A stretch of DNA of 64,000 nt, from assembly GCF_014201465.1 (NCBI RefSeq), contig NZ_JACHEP010000004.1, positions 62,001 through 126,000 of the forward strand, read 5' to 3'. Made by a program: the position numbers and the translations under genes. Positions 53,295 to 61,712 of the stretch are shown here, piece after piece. Numbering within the stretch: position 1 is the first letter of the stretch; each line of letters begins with the position of its first letter. The stretch is from Anoxybacteroides tepidamans (lineage in GTDB: Bacteria; Bacillota; Bacilli; Bacillales; Anoxybacillaceae). Under the pieces are notes generated by a model, which saw only the letters and a program-made list of their open reading frames with translations, searched no databases and was not told the DNA's origin.

Positions 53295-54161
53295 ATGATC
53301 AAAAAGGCGGTCATTCCCGCAGCGGGATTAGGAACCCGTTTTTTGCCAGCGACGAAAGCGCAACCGAAAGAGATGTTGCCGATTGTCGATAAACCGACGA
53401 TTCAATATATTATCGAAGAAGCGGTCAATTCGGGCATTGAAGATATTATTATTGTCACGGGACGAAACAAACGAGCAATCGAAGACCATTTTGATAAATC
53501 GGTGGAGCTAGAGATGCTGCTAGAGCGGACAGGCAAACATGACATGTTACAAATTGTCGAATCGATTTCGAACTTAGTCGACATTCATTATGTTCGCCAA
53601 AAAGAGCCGCTCGGGCTTGGCCATGCGGTGTTATGTGCGAAAAAGTTTATCGGCAATGAACCATTTGCGGTATTGTTAGGGGATGACATTATCGATAGTG
53701 ATGTCCCTGCGTTGCGGCAAATGATCGAGCAATACAATCGCGTGCAGTCCAGCGTCCTCGGAGTGAAGGATGTCCCGCGCTCAGAAGTTCATAAATACGG
53801 GATTGTGAATTATGACCAACAAAACGGTGAATTGTATATGGTCAAAGGATTAGTGGAAAAACCACCAGCAGAAAAAGCGCCGTCCACGCAAGCGATTATC
53901 GGAAGATATATTTTAACTCCGGCCATTTTTGAGATGTTGGAAGAAGTAAAGCCAGACGAAAAAGGGGAAATCCAATTGACAGATGCGATTGATCGTTTGC
54001 TAACGAAAGAGAGCATTTATTCGTATGTCATTAAAGGGAAGCGCTATGATGTGGGAGATAAATTTGGGTTCCTGCAAGCTTCGATTGATTTTGCTTTAAA
54101 GCGCCCGGATTTAAAAGAAAAGTTAGAACAATATTTACGAGAAAAACTGCAGCAATCATGA
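53295..54161 (+). CDS. galU: UTP-glucose-1-phosphate uridylyltransferase
   Basis: 288 residues, the normal GalU size. It makes UDP-glucose. Signatures: KAVIPAAGLGTRFLPATKAQ, PKEMLPIVDKPTIQYIIEEA, GRNKRAIEDHFD, EPLGLGHAVLCAKKFI, LLGDDII and KGKRYDVGDKFGFLQA. Glucose is part of the known Geobacillus diacetamido-mannuronic acid polymers, which explains its place here. It overlaps the next gene by 4 bp. Confidence 0.95.
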   Translation: MIKKAVIPAAGLGTRFLPATKAQPKEMLPIVDKPTIQYIIEEAVNSGIEDIIIVTGRNKRAIEDHFDKSVELEMLLERTGKHDMLQIVESISNLVDIHYVRQKEPLGLGHAVLCAKKFIGNEPFAVLLGDDIIDSDVPALRQMIEQYNRVQSSVLGVKDVPRSEVHKYGIVNYDQQNGELYMVKGLVEKPPAEKAPSTQAIIGRYILTPAIFEMLEEVKPDEKGEIQLTDAIDRLLTKESIYSYVIKGKRYDVGDKFGFLQASIDFALKRPDLKEKLEQYLREKLQQS

Positions 54162-55381
54162 GAATTATTTATTTATGTCAACACTTTCCGCCGGAAACGG
54201 GCGCACCGCAAATTCGTGTTTATGAGGTCAGTAAAGAACTGCTCAAACGCGGTCATCAAGTGGAAGTGTTAACAGCGTTCCCACATCACCCAAAAGGTGT
54301 GATTCCAGAAGAATATCGCGGCATGTTTTATATGTTTGAACAATGGGATGGCATTCCGGTTCATCGGACGTGGATTTATCCGTCTCCGAAAGGGAGCTTT
54401 TGGAAGAGGTTAGCTTCTTATTTTTCGTTTACGTTCAGTTCGTTTTATTCGCTTTGGAAATCGAAACCGACCGATGTGATTATTTGCAATTCGCCGCCGT
54501 TATTTTTAGGCATTACCGGATACATTGGCGCAAAGCTGAAAAGGGCCAAATTTGTTTTTAACGTGGCGGATATTTGGCCGAAATCGGCAGTGGAGCTAGG
54601 CATTTTAAAAAACAAAATGTTCATTAAAATGGCAACATGGCTCGAACACTTTTTGTATCGAAAATCGTGGAAAATTGCGACAGCAACAGAAGGAATCCGC
54701 GAGTATATGGTCAAACATGGAAAGCCGACCGAAGAAGTGTTTTTATTGCCGAATGGTGTTAATACGGATGTGTTTCGACCGCTTCCAAAAAGCGAAGAGC
54801 TTGTTAAAGAAATCGGGTTAGAAGGCAAAACTGTCTTTACGTATGCAGGTACGATGGGGTATGCGCAAGGATTGGATTCCGTTTTGCAAGCGGCGGCTTT
54901 GTTAAAAGATGAGTACCCGAATGTGCATTTTTTGTTTGTCGGAGATGGACAAGAACGAGAGAAACTGATCCAAATGAAAGAAGAGCTTCAACTCGATAAC
55001 GTGACATTTTACGGTTCGGTACCAGTAGCGAAAATGCCGGAAATTTTCTCGATTTCTGATTACAGCATCGTTTCGCTGCGCAACATTGATTTGTTTAAAG
55101 GAGCGCGCCCATCAAAAATTTTCCCAGCGATCGCGACAGGAACACCGGTGCTTTATTGCGGCGATGGAGAAAGTACCCATATTTTATTGACGCACAACTG
55201 CGGCCGAATTGCCCCGCCGGAAAATCCAGAAGGAATCGCTGCGGAAATTCGCAAGCTGCTGGCCATTTCGCCCGAAGAGTATAAAACGATGTCAGAAAAC
55301 GGGCGCAAACTGGCGGTAGAAGAATATTCATGGGGCCGCATTGTCGACGATCTGCTAAAGCATCTTTCAGAACAAAAATAG
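54158..55381 (+). CDS. GT4 glycosyltransferase, WbuB-like
   Basis: 407 residues. N-terminal motif IIYLCQHFPPETGAPQIRVY with LTAFPHHPKG, then VFNVADIWPKSAVELGIL, typical of the WbuB group that acts on acetamido-sugars. C-terminal donor domain: YAGTMGYAQGLDSVLQAAAL, HFLFVGDGQEREKL, SDYSIVSLRNIDLFKGARPS and KIFPAIATGTPVLYC. As GTs of this group use N-acetylated uronic or deoxy sugars, it is a candidate for adding diacetamido-mannuronic acid. Last gene of the cluster; a terminator overlaps its stop. Confidence 0.85.
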   Translation: MRIIYLCQHFPPETGAPQIRVYEVSKELLKRGHQVEVLTAFPHHPKGVIPEEYRGMFYMFEQWDGIPVHRTWIYPSPKGSFWKRLASYFSFTFSSFYSLWKSKPTDVIICNSPPLFLGITGYIGAKLKRAKFVFNVADIWPKSAVELGILKNKMFIKMATWLEHFLYRKSWKIATATEGIREYMVKHGKPTEEVFLLPNGVNTDVFRPLPKSEELVKEIGLEGKTVFTYAGTMGYAQGLDSVLQAAALLKDEYPNVHFLFVGDGQEREKLIQMKEELQLDNVTFYGSVPVAKMPEIFSISDYSIVSLRNIDLFKGARPSKIFPAIATGTPVLYCGDGESTHILLTHNCGRIAPPENPEGIAAEIRKLLAISPEEYKTMSENGRKLAVEEYSWGRIVDDLLKHLSEQK

Positions 55382-55412
55382 AGCCTAGATCGGTCATCCA
55401 GGCTCTATTTAT
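55378..55412 (+). terminator. Terminator of the polymer cluster
   Basis: ATAGAGCCT (55378-55386) pairs with AGGCTCTAT (55400-55408), followed by TTATAT. The stem includes the last base of the stop codon. Confidence 0.75.
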
Positions 55413-55420
55413 ATAGACCA

Positions 55421-55469
55421 CCACCATGCCGACAAAAATTTCGGCACCATCGGAAGGATGAAAATACCC
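55421..55469. repeat. Structured repeat, copy 3 (weak)
   Basis: CCATG with a 6-bp hairpin (TGCCGA 55427-55432, TCGGCA 55441-55446), then CACC and ATGAAAATACC. The order matches the repeats at 26144 and 29526. TGAAAATAC can pair with GTATTTTCA at 55510-55518. The resemblance is short and could be partly chance. Confidence 0.3.
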
Positions 55470-55508
55470 TTCTGTCGAATATTTTAAATTTATACATTTT
55501 GGAATTTA

Positions 55509-55536
55509 AGTATTTTCAGGATAGTATTTTCAGGAT
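55509..55536 (+). repeat. 14-bp tandem duplication
   Basis: AGTATTTTCAGGAT occurs twice in direct tandem (55509-55522 and 55523-55536) in non-coding DNA between the polymer cluster and the cloverleaf element. Confidence 0.8.
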
Positions 55537-55582
55537 GCAATTTGGAACTTTAACGTTTTCGTCTTTTATGGAGTAATCGGTA

Positions 55583-55720
55583 TTTTTCGACTGTCGGGTG
55601 ACCAAATAACACCGCTTCCAGACAAATGCATTTGTCTGTGAAGCGGTTGGTTGTTCGGTCCTCTATCACGCGAAGGCGTGACGAAGGCAAGTCTATGACT
55701 TGCCTTCGTCAGTCGAAAAA
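55583..55720. repeat. 138-bp cloverleaf element, copy 2
   Basis: Outer arms TTTTTCGACTG (55583-55593) and CAGTCGAAAAA (55710-55720) enclose three hairpins. Hairpin 1 (55611-55647) has ACCGCTTC/GAAGCGGT plus CAGACAAA/TTTGTCTG, with one bulged T (55639) on the 3' side. Hairpin 2 (55666-55681) is TCACGC-GAAG-GCGTGA. Hairpin 3 (55682-55708) has 12 bp and a TAT loop. The plan equals that of 27035-27174, down to the single 3' bulge and the 3-nt loop, though sequences differ. It is non-coding, between converging transcripts. Confidence 0.8.
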
Positions 55721-55780
55721 ATAGGGAGTCTGCTTTTTCGTCAGCCATAAGTTAAACCTTCCAGTTGTATTTATATATAT

Positions 55781-57109
55781 TTATTTCGAAACGGTAGCTC
55801 CTTTAAAGTAGTGTTGTAAAATTTGCACAGCTGTCCATCCCCGTTCGGCGAGTGACTTCGCCCCATATTGGCTCATTCCGATGCGGTGCCCCCATCCTTT
55901 CCCGTTGACTGTTACCGAAGTGACGGTTCCGATCGTTGGAGAAAGGGTTGTCACTCCAGATGCCGTTTGTACTTTAGCATTTTCATTATCTGCTATTGTT
56001 TGAATGCCATCAGTTGTTTGCACGCGTTGACCGCTCATTTTATAAAGAGACGTCTTGCCTGCAGTCGTTTGTACGTATAATCCCCCGTCTTTATTGACGG
56101 TAATCGTAAACCAGTTAGAAAGCAATTTATTATAGTAGCGGGAGTCATTGATTGGAAAAAGTCCTCGAATCGTGCTTTCGTTTCCGCTGATCGTTTTTTC
56201 TCCCGCAGAAGTGATAACGGTGACGGCCCCGACTTCTCCGTTTGCTCCCTTTTTCGTAATCGTCATATCGTATAAAACGGTCGATGGGTCCGTAAAGCCA
56301 AACGACTGTAAAATCGTGCTTGGCGTAAATGTAAACGACCAGTTACTATATGGCGATGATTCGTACGGATCACTGACGCTTGAAAGGTAAGGGAACAAGC
56401 TTTGATTTGAGTTCCACACATCGCCTACGTTTGCGGTTTTGCCGCCGCTTGTCGAATGGAAAAACGCTTGAACGACTTGGCCGTTATATTTGACATATAA
56501 TCCTTCTGTTTCTTTAATCGCTGCATTTGTGCGAGGATCTTCGCTGCTATATCCTTTGTATACTTGGCTGCTTGCGTTTGTTGTAAGCGTGCTTTTCGTT
56601 TTTTCTGCATAACTTCTTGCTGCAATCGCTTGGGCTTTCAGTGCCTCTTTTGGCCAAGACGGCGGCATTTCATTCGGCACGACTCCTTTTAAATAATCTT
56701 CCATATCAAGAATATTAATCACTTGAAGACTATTGTTTTTGACCATGATATCCGCACTGCCGCGATAAAGAGTATTGTTCACTTTTAATAAAGATGGCGA
56801 ATAGACCCCTTTTATCTCTTGGATCGTAAAACCGAGAGTCGATGAATCGAATATCGTCCCGTCCGAAACGGTGATGCCTGTAGGCGTATATTGAACGGTT
56901 AATGCTGCATTGTTGTTTAACGGCGTGATGGTGCCTTTTTGTTTGTTGAATAGTTGATAGTTTCCATTAATCAAAATAGAAACAGAGTTCCCTTGATAAA
57001 GAAGCACGTTGACAGGATTCGAATATGTGACGACTTCCATCGCTTTAGGCGAGAGGGGAAGATAGAAAAAAAACAAACTTGCAAGAATAAAAGAAAAAAT
57101 GTGTTTCAT
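55781..57109 (-). CDS. SpoIID/LytB-domain secreted protein
   Basis: 442 residues, signal peptide at the N-terminus (FILASLFFFYLPLSPKAME). The SpoIID/LytB domain spans the middle: YRGSADIMVKNNSLQVINIL, DMEDYLKGVVPNEMPPSWPK, EALKAQAIAARSYAEK, FHSTSGGKTANVGDVW. The C-terminus has KGWGHRIGMSQYGAKSLAER, the usual end of the family. LytB enhances amidase activity in B. subtilis, and an amidase gene lies 0.85 kb upstream in the same direction. GAGGTG before the ATG overlaps the end of the previous gene, three bases apart, so the two are coupled. Confidence 0.88.
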   Translation of the reverse strand: MKHIFSFILASLFFFYLPLSPKAMEVVTYSNPVNVLLYQGNSVSILINGNYQLFNKQKGTITPLNNNAALTVQYTPTGITVSDGTIFDSSTLGFTIQEIKGVYSPSLLKVNNTLYRGSADIMVKNNSLQVINILDMEDYLKGVVPNEMPPSWPKEALKAQAIAARSYAEKTKSTLTTNASSQVYKGYSSEDPRTNAAIKETEGLYVKYNGQVVQAFFHSTSGGKTANVGDVWNSNQSLFPYLSSVSDPYESSPYSNWSFTFTPSTILQSFGFTDPSTVLYDMTITKKGANGEVGAVTVITSAGEKTISGNESTIRGLFPINDSRYYNKLLSNWFTITVNKDGGLYVQTTAGKTSLYKMSGQRVQTTDGIQTIADNENAKVQTASGVTTLSPTIGTVTSVTVNGKGWGHRIGMSQYGAKSLAERGWTAVQILQHYFKGATVSK

Positions 57110-57112
57110 TGA

Positions 57113-57778
57113 TTATTTCACCTCGCCTAAATATCCAGCCATCCAGCCTCGTTTCCCGCTGTTCGTTTGAACGTTATACCATATTTCGCCTTGACTGTTA
57201 GTAAAGGACTGAATAAAGAGAAGGATTGTCCCACGTTCGACTGTTTCAATAATTGGGTAAGAAGTGCTTGCTCCTTTTCGAATATTAGCTTTGGCGGTGG
57301 TGACGACCGTTTTTTGGCTGCTGCTTGCGGTACTGCGCGTCGTCGAAACATCGTTATGAGAAACCCATCCTTTGACGGTCGCAGATACTTGGACGTAATA
57401 CCATACTCCTTGAGAGGAGGAGAGGGCACTTACGACTTTTAGCGAGTCTCCCGCATTTTTGTAGGCGATAATTTTGTACGATGTACTTGCACCGCTGCGG
57501 ATCGCTGTTTTATTTTTTGTCGCATAAACGGTTGATGGCAATGCAGCTTGGCTTGCTAATTGTTGTTTTAAGCTGTCGATTTCTTTTTGCTGGGCATCAA
57601 TTTTCGCTTGTAAAGTCGAAATTTGCGATTTGATCGGATTCAGTTGCGCCGTCACCCAATCTACGCTAGCAAGAATGACTTCTTCAGATGCTTTCATGAT
57701 CGATGGGGTGAAAAAAAACGATCCTGTAACGATACCGATGGTTAACCCGAGCGAAATAGCCCACTTTTTTGTATTCAT
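57113..57778 (-). CDS. Secreted protein with coiled coil and two SH3b domains
   Basis: 221 residues. An N-terminal signal or anchor (WAISLGLTIGIVTGSFFFTP) is followed by a short coiled coil (about 45-75, IKSQISTLQAKIDAQQKEID) and two bacterial SH3 domains: KTAIRSGASTSYKIIAYKNA to GWVSHNDV and KANIRKGASTSYPIIETVER to GWMAGYLGEVK. SH3b domains bind peptidoglycan or other wall glycans. No catalytic domain, so an accessory wall-binding protein. GGAGGG precedes the ATG. Confidence 0.82.
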   Translation of the reverse strand: MNTKKWAISLGLTIGIVTGSFFFTPSIMKASEEVILASVDWVTAQLNPIKSQISTLQAKIDAQQKEIDSLKQQLASQAALPSTVYATKNKTAIRSGASTSYKIIAYKNAGDSLKVVSALSSSQGVWYYVQVSATVKGWVSHNDVSTTRSTASSSQKTVVTTAKANIRKGASTSYPIIETVERGTILLFIQSFTNSQGEIWYNVQTNSGKRGWMAGYLGEVK

Positions 57779-57810
57779 AGTAAACCCTCCATCATGTTGT
57801 TAGTGAAAGT

Positions 57811-57948
57811 GTTGGGGCTGTCCGAAAAGTAGTAATTAACCCCGAAATCTAAAAAAAGCAACCCAAAAGAATGTTGATTTTACAGCATTCCTTGTGGTTT
57901 AATTTTGGCGGATTTTCAACTTAAATGGACTTTTTAGACAGCCCCAAC
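57811..57948. mobile_element. MITE-like element with IS-type terminal repeats
   Basis: The terminal inverted repeats GTTGGGGCTGTCCGAAAAGT (57811-57830) and its counterpart at 57929-57948 match at 18 of 20 bases. GGGGCTGTC ends are common in IS4/IS1182-type elements. The 138-bp interior has no gene, so it would be a non-autonomous derivative. No clear target duplication is seen. It lies between the SH3 protein gene and the amidase gene and may act as a terminator. Confidence 0.65.
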
Positions 57949-57954
57949 GCTTTA

Positions 57955-60465
57955 TTAAAAGTTTTTAAAATATTCTTCAAGTCCTTGACGAATTCCAGCC
58001 GCTGCTTTTTGGCGGAACGCTGTTGTTTTCAACAATGCTTCTTCTTTCGGATTCGAAATAAATGCTAGTTCTACGAGAATGCTAGGCAATTCGTTTTTCC
58101 GATTCACGTAAAATTCTTGTTCTTTATAGCCGCGATTCGGAATTCCTAATTGTGCAACAAGATGTTTTTGCACATATTGGGCTAATATTTTGCTTTTTGG
58201 GCCATTAAAATTCGTTGATACATTATAGTACGTTGTTGTTCCAGATGATGTCCGAGAATAAGAGTCGGCATGGATGCTAATAAAGGCATCATAATCTGAG
58301 TTGTTGGCGATCGTTGTCCGTTCAGACAGTTCCAAAAATACATCGGTGTTGCGCGTTAATGTAACGATCGCACCGGCTTTTTCGAGTTCGTCTTTTAAAA
58401 GCAATGCGGTGCCTAAATTAACATCTTTCTCTTTTAAACGAGTTGGACCAATGGCGCCCGTATCATGTCCGCCATGGCCGGCATCAATGATAATCTTTTT
58501 TCCTTTTAACCCCGTTTCAACGATTTTAATAGAAACGCGATCGCTGTAATTACGGATTGTGAACGTATATCCAGGCGAAAATGTAACGATGACGGAAGAA
58601 TTGGCTTGTTCTATGGATTGTATACCGTCAATCGTGAACGTTGGGATGTCTGCGTAAGAAAACGCTCCCGTAATCTTTAAGCGGTTGTCTGATAAGACGA
58701 TGTACGATACTTTAAAATTGTTCGTTTTCTCCCATTCTAAATAACGATCACTCCCATTGTTTTGTATCGTCGGTGTAATCAAGCTATTGACAGCAATGGG
58801 GGAAGTTTCTTCTTCAAGTACCCATCCGCGTATTCCTGAAGGCGTTTCTACATACATCCATCCGTTATAGCTGTACAAATATAAAAGTCGGTCGTTCACG
58901 CTGAGAGTTTGTAACGTTTCATACGTTTCCGATGCGCCGCGTCTAAGCGCAACAGAAGACGTTGTTGCATATACGTATTTTGTCGTTGTGTTATTTAGCT
59001 CGAATTCTGGAATCCATCCGATGGCTCCGGATGGAGAAGTAACTTTGAACCAGTTAAACAAAGAGTCATTGGCAGTTTCCATTACAGTGACTTGACTGTT
59101 TTTTTGAATTTTTTCAACGACCGTAGCGTTTAGGGACGGTGCAGTATAAAGAACGGCCTGACTTGTGATGACAGTCTTTTTCGATGATGTTGTGTTGTCA
59201 GATGGTGCCGTTGTATTCGTGCTAACTTGGACGACCGTTTCATGCACCCAGCCTGTTTGATTGTTTGCCAGCACAACTTTATACCATTTTGCGCCTTTTG
59301 CATCGGTCGAAACAGCGATGCCTTTTAACGTTGTTCCTTTTTTCAGCTGAGTCAATACTTTCGAGCTCGTGGACGGGCTTTGCCGAACATTTGCGACCGA
59401 CACATTGATCAACAGTTGATATGTTGCTGTTTGTCCTTGGTTTGTTCGTGAATTTGGCGATGAAATCGTTGTTGCTTGTCCATTGGAAGCAGTCGTTTTG
59501 ACAACTGTTTCATGCACCCAGCCTGTTTGGTTGTTTGCCAGCACAACTTTATACCATTTCGCACCTTTTGTGTCGGTCGAAACAGCAATACCTTTTAACG
59601 ATGTTCCTTTTTTTAGCTGTGTGAGCACTTTGGCGTTTGTGGACGGGTTTTGCCGAACGTTAGCGACCGAAACATTGATTGACAGCTCATATGTCGTTGT
59701 TTGTAGCTTTCCTGCGAGCGCACTCGGTGCGGTAATCGCCACCGCATTTTTTAGCGCTTCTTCAGGCACCCATCCTTTTACCTTTCCTATATCGATGCGA
59801 TACCATATGTGTTTTTCTTTTGTGACAAACAGATCGATCGCCGTCACGGTCTGTCCTTTCCTGATTGAAGTGACTGTTTTATATGCATCGCTAGCCCCAC
59901 GTTTGACGGGAGCTGTTTGAGCAGCGGAAAAATAGGCTGGCAACTTCGTTGGAAGATGGTCAGCCACGTACAATTGCTCTGCGTGCACCCATCCTTTTTT
60001 TCGAGCTATTTCGATACGATAATATGTTTCTTGAAGAGAGTTCGTGTATTGATCCACAATTTGAACGAGTTCACCGTTTCGTAATGTTTGAATTGATTCA
60101 TACGATGAAGAGGCTCCTTTACGCATCGCTACATGATTTTCGATCACGACAGCTTGTTTTCCGATGTTCGATTCTTTTTTGACCGCCAAATGTCCCGCTA
60201 GCGCCCAGCCAGTAATGTGGTTAAATTGAACTCGATACCATTTTTCTCCGGAGGAATTTGTAAATTCATCGATCACCGTTACTTGCTGCCCTAGCGGAAT
60301 CGAAGCAACGATTGGATAGGACGTTGTTGCTCCTTTTCGTAACGTTACCGTTTCATCCGCTACCATTTGTAAAGGATATGAGTTTGTCGACGCAGTTTCA
60401 GCAGACACGAACGTTGGCCATATAAAACTAGTTGCAATAATCGTAGAAGTGATCCATTTTTTCAC
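57955..60465 (-). CDS. N-acetylmuramoyl-L-alanine amidase with seven SH3b domains (LytC-like)
   Basis: 836 residues from GTG 60465 (GGAGGG just before it; GTG 60480 overlaps that site). A signal peptide is followed by seven SH3b units, recognisable by RKGA/NVRQNPS and GW motifs, up to about residue 560. A beta-rich AMIN-like stretch follows (TFTIDGIQSIEQANSSVIVT). The C-terminus is Amidase_3 with zinc ligands in KIIIDAGHGGHDTGA, RLKEKDVNLGTALLL and ISIHADS, and the catalytic Glu in SILVELAFISNPKEE. SH3 units 4 and 5 are nearly identical in DNA. It would cleave the MurNAc-L-Ala bond. Confidence 0.93.
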   Translation of the reverse strand: MKKWITSTIIATSFIWPTFVSAETASTNSYPLQMVADETVTLRKGATTSYPIVASIPLGQQVTVIDEFTNSSGEKWYRVQFNHITGWALAGHLAVKKESNIGKQAVVIENHVAMRKGASSSYESIQTLRNGELVQIVDQYTNSLQETYYRIEIARKKGWVHAEQLYVADHLPTKLPAYFSAAQTAPVKRGASDAYKTVTSIRKGQTVTAIDLFVTKEKHIWYRIDIGKVKGWVPEEALKNAVAITAPSALAGKLQTTTYELSINVSVANVRQNPSTNAKVLTQLKKGTSLKGIAVSTDTKGAKWYKVVLANNQTGWVHETVVKTTASNGQATTISSPNSRTNQGQTATYQLLINVSVANVRQSPSTSSKVLTQLKKGTTLKGIAVSTDAKGAKWYKVVLANNQTGWVHETVVQVSTNTTAPSDNTTSSKKTVITSQAVLYTAPSLNATVVEKIQKNSQVTVMETANDSLFNWFKVTSPSGAIGWIPEFELNNTTTKYVYATTSSVALRRGASETYETLQTLSVNDRLLYLYSYNGWMYVETPSGIRGWVLEEETSPIAVNSLITPTIQNNGSDRYLEWEKTNNFKVSYIVLSDNRLKITGAFSYADIPTFTIDGIQSIEQANSSVIVTFSPGYTFTIRNYSDRVSIKIVETGLKGKKIIIDAGHGGHDTGAIGPTRLKEKDVNLGTALLLKDELEKAGAIVTLTRNTDVFLELSERTTIANNSDYDAFISIHADSYSRTSSGTTTYYNVSTNFNGPKSKILAQYVQKHLVAQLGIPNRGYKEQEFYVNRKNELPSILVELAFISNPKEEALLKTTAFRQKAAAGIRQGLEEYFKNF

Positions 60466-60543
60466 GCTATCCCTCCGCACTTTATCATTCTTCTATACTT
60501 ATAGTAACCGATTTTTGTTGCAATTTCCAATCGGAATAAAGTG

Positions 60544-60576
60544 CTAAAAGGGTCCTATGACTGAGGACCCTTTTAG
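60544..60576 (-). terminator. Terminator downstream of the LCP gene
   Basis: CTAAAAGGGTCC (60544-60555) pairs perfectly with GGACCCTTTTAG (60565-60576), 12 bp. It lies after the stop of the minus-strand LCP gene. Confidence 0.75.
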
Positions 60577-60587
60577 GCAGAAACTAT

Positions 60588-61622
60588 TTAGTTGGAAGAT
60601 TTGGAATCTACTTCAATACTGTTTTGTGTATACGAAGTATTTGAGTTTTTTTGTAATGCTTGCTTTAATGTTTCGTTAATTTCTGCGACAGATTGATCGT
60701 CTGGAATGTAGTAATAAACATGGTTAATAAAATCGTCGCGTCCTTTTAGATGAAGATTTTCGACATTCGTATCTTTCATCTTTTTATAAAGATAAATAAA
60801 CGAAAGCAAGTCCGAAGGCGGAATATTCGTCCGGACATTGTCGCCTAAATTAGCGATGACATCATCAAGTTTTGGAAGAGACGTAATCGATGTGCTTTTC
60901 TCGATAATCGCTTTAATGACTTGTTTTTGCCGCTCGTTTCTTCCTAAATCCCCTTTTGGATCAGATTTTCTCATCCTTACGTATGCCAACGCTTGGTTGC
61001 CGTTCAGTTTCATTTTACCTTGATGGAATGTATACCATTTTAAAGAACCAGTGAGTTGAGCTTTAAATGTAAATGGTACATCGACCGTTACTCCGCCAAG
61101 CGAATCAACAATTTCTTCAAACCCTTCAAAGTTGGTTGTAATATAATAGTCGATCGGCACATCAATCAATTCGTTTACTGCAGCAATAGTTGCTTCGATG
61201 CCACCATAACTATATGAGTGAGTGATTTTGTCTTTGCGACCTTCTGCAGCGATATAGACGCGTGTATCGCGTGGAATGCTTAACATGTATACTTTGTTTG
61301 TGACCGGATTTACGGTTAAAAGCATAATGACGTCAGATCGGCCTCTTTCATCATGGTATTGATTTTCCACGCCAACAAGTAAAATCGTCATCGGGTCTTT
61401 TTTAATTTCAATATTTTCATGCGGCTTTTTTTTTAATTTAGAAAGATCCAACGCGGCATATATTTTTTCGCTCGCTTTTTTCGTTTCCGAGTATATTTGA
61501 TACGCAAAAACGCTCCCAGTTCCAATCAATAAAAAAAGAGCCATAAAGATAAAGAAACGAAACTTCTTGCCTTTTTTCTTTTTCTTCTTTAAGGATTTTC
61601 TGCTTGTTCTTGCGTCAATCAT
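60588..61622 (-). CDS. LytR-CpsA-Psr (LCP) family wall-polymer ligase
   Basis: 344 residues. A Lys-rich cytoplasmic start (SLKKKKKKGKKFRFF) and one membrane helix are followed by the LCP domain: TILLVGVENQYHDERGRSDV, VYMLSIPRDTRVYI, FEGFEEIVDSLGGVTVDVPF, LNGNQALAYVRMRKSDPKGD and LGRNERQKQVIKAII. The conserved Arg and Asp residues that hold the pyrophosphate are present. LCP enzymes join undecaprenyl-linked polymers to peptidoglycan, so this is the natural ligase for the polymer made at 40.9-55.4 kb. AAAGAGGG precedes the ATG. Confidence 0.92.
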   Translation of the reverse strand: MIDARTSRKSLKKKKKKGKKFRFFIFMALFLLIGTGSVFAYQIYSETKKASEKIYAALDLSKLKKKPHENIEIKKDPMTILLVGVENQYHDERGRSDVIMLLTVNPVTNKVYMLSIPRDTRVYIAAEGRKDKITHSYSYGGIEATIAAVNELIDVPIDYYITTNFEGFEEIVDSLGGVTVDVPFTFKAQLTGSLKWYTFHQGKMKLNGNQALAYVRMRKSDPKGDLGRNERQKQVIKAIIEKSTSITSLPKLDDVIANLGDNVRTNIPPSDLLSFIYLYKKMKDTNVENLHLKGRDDFINHVYYYIPDDQSVAEINETLKQALQKNSNTSYTQNSIEVDSKSSN

Positions 61623-61712
61623 AGAAACCCTCTTTTCGATTGAAAATGAATAATTTCATGTACCATCATACTATTTTATAAAAAAGGGAAGGTCGAGTAA
61701 ATATATTTTTCG

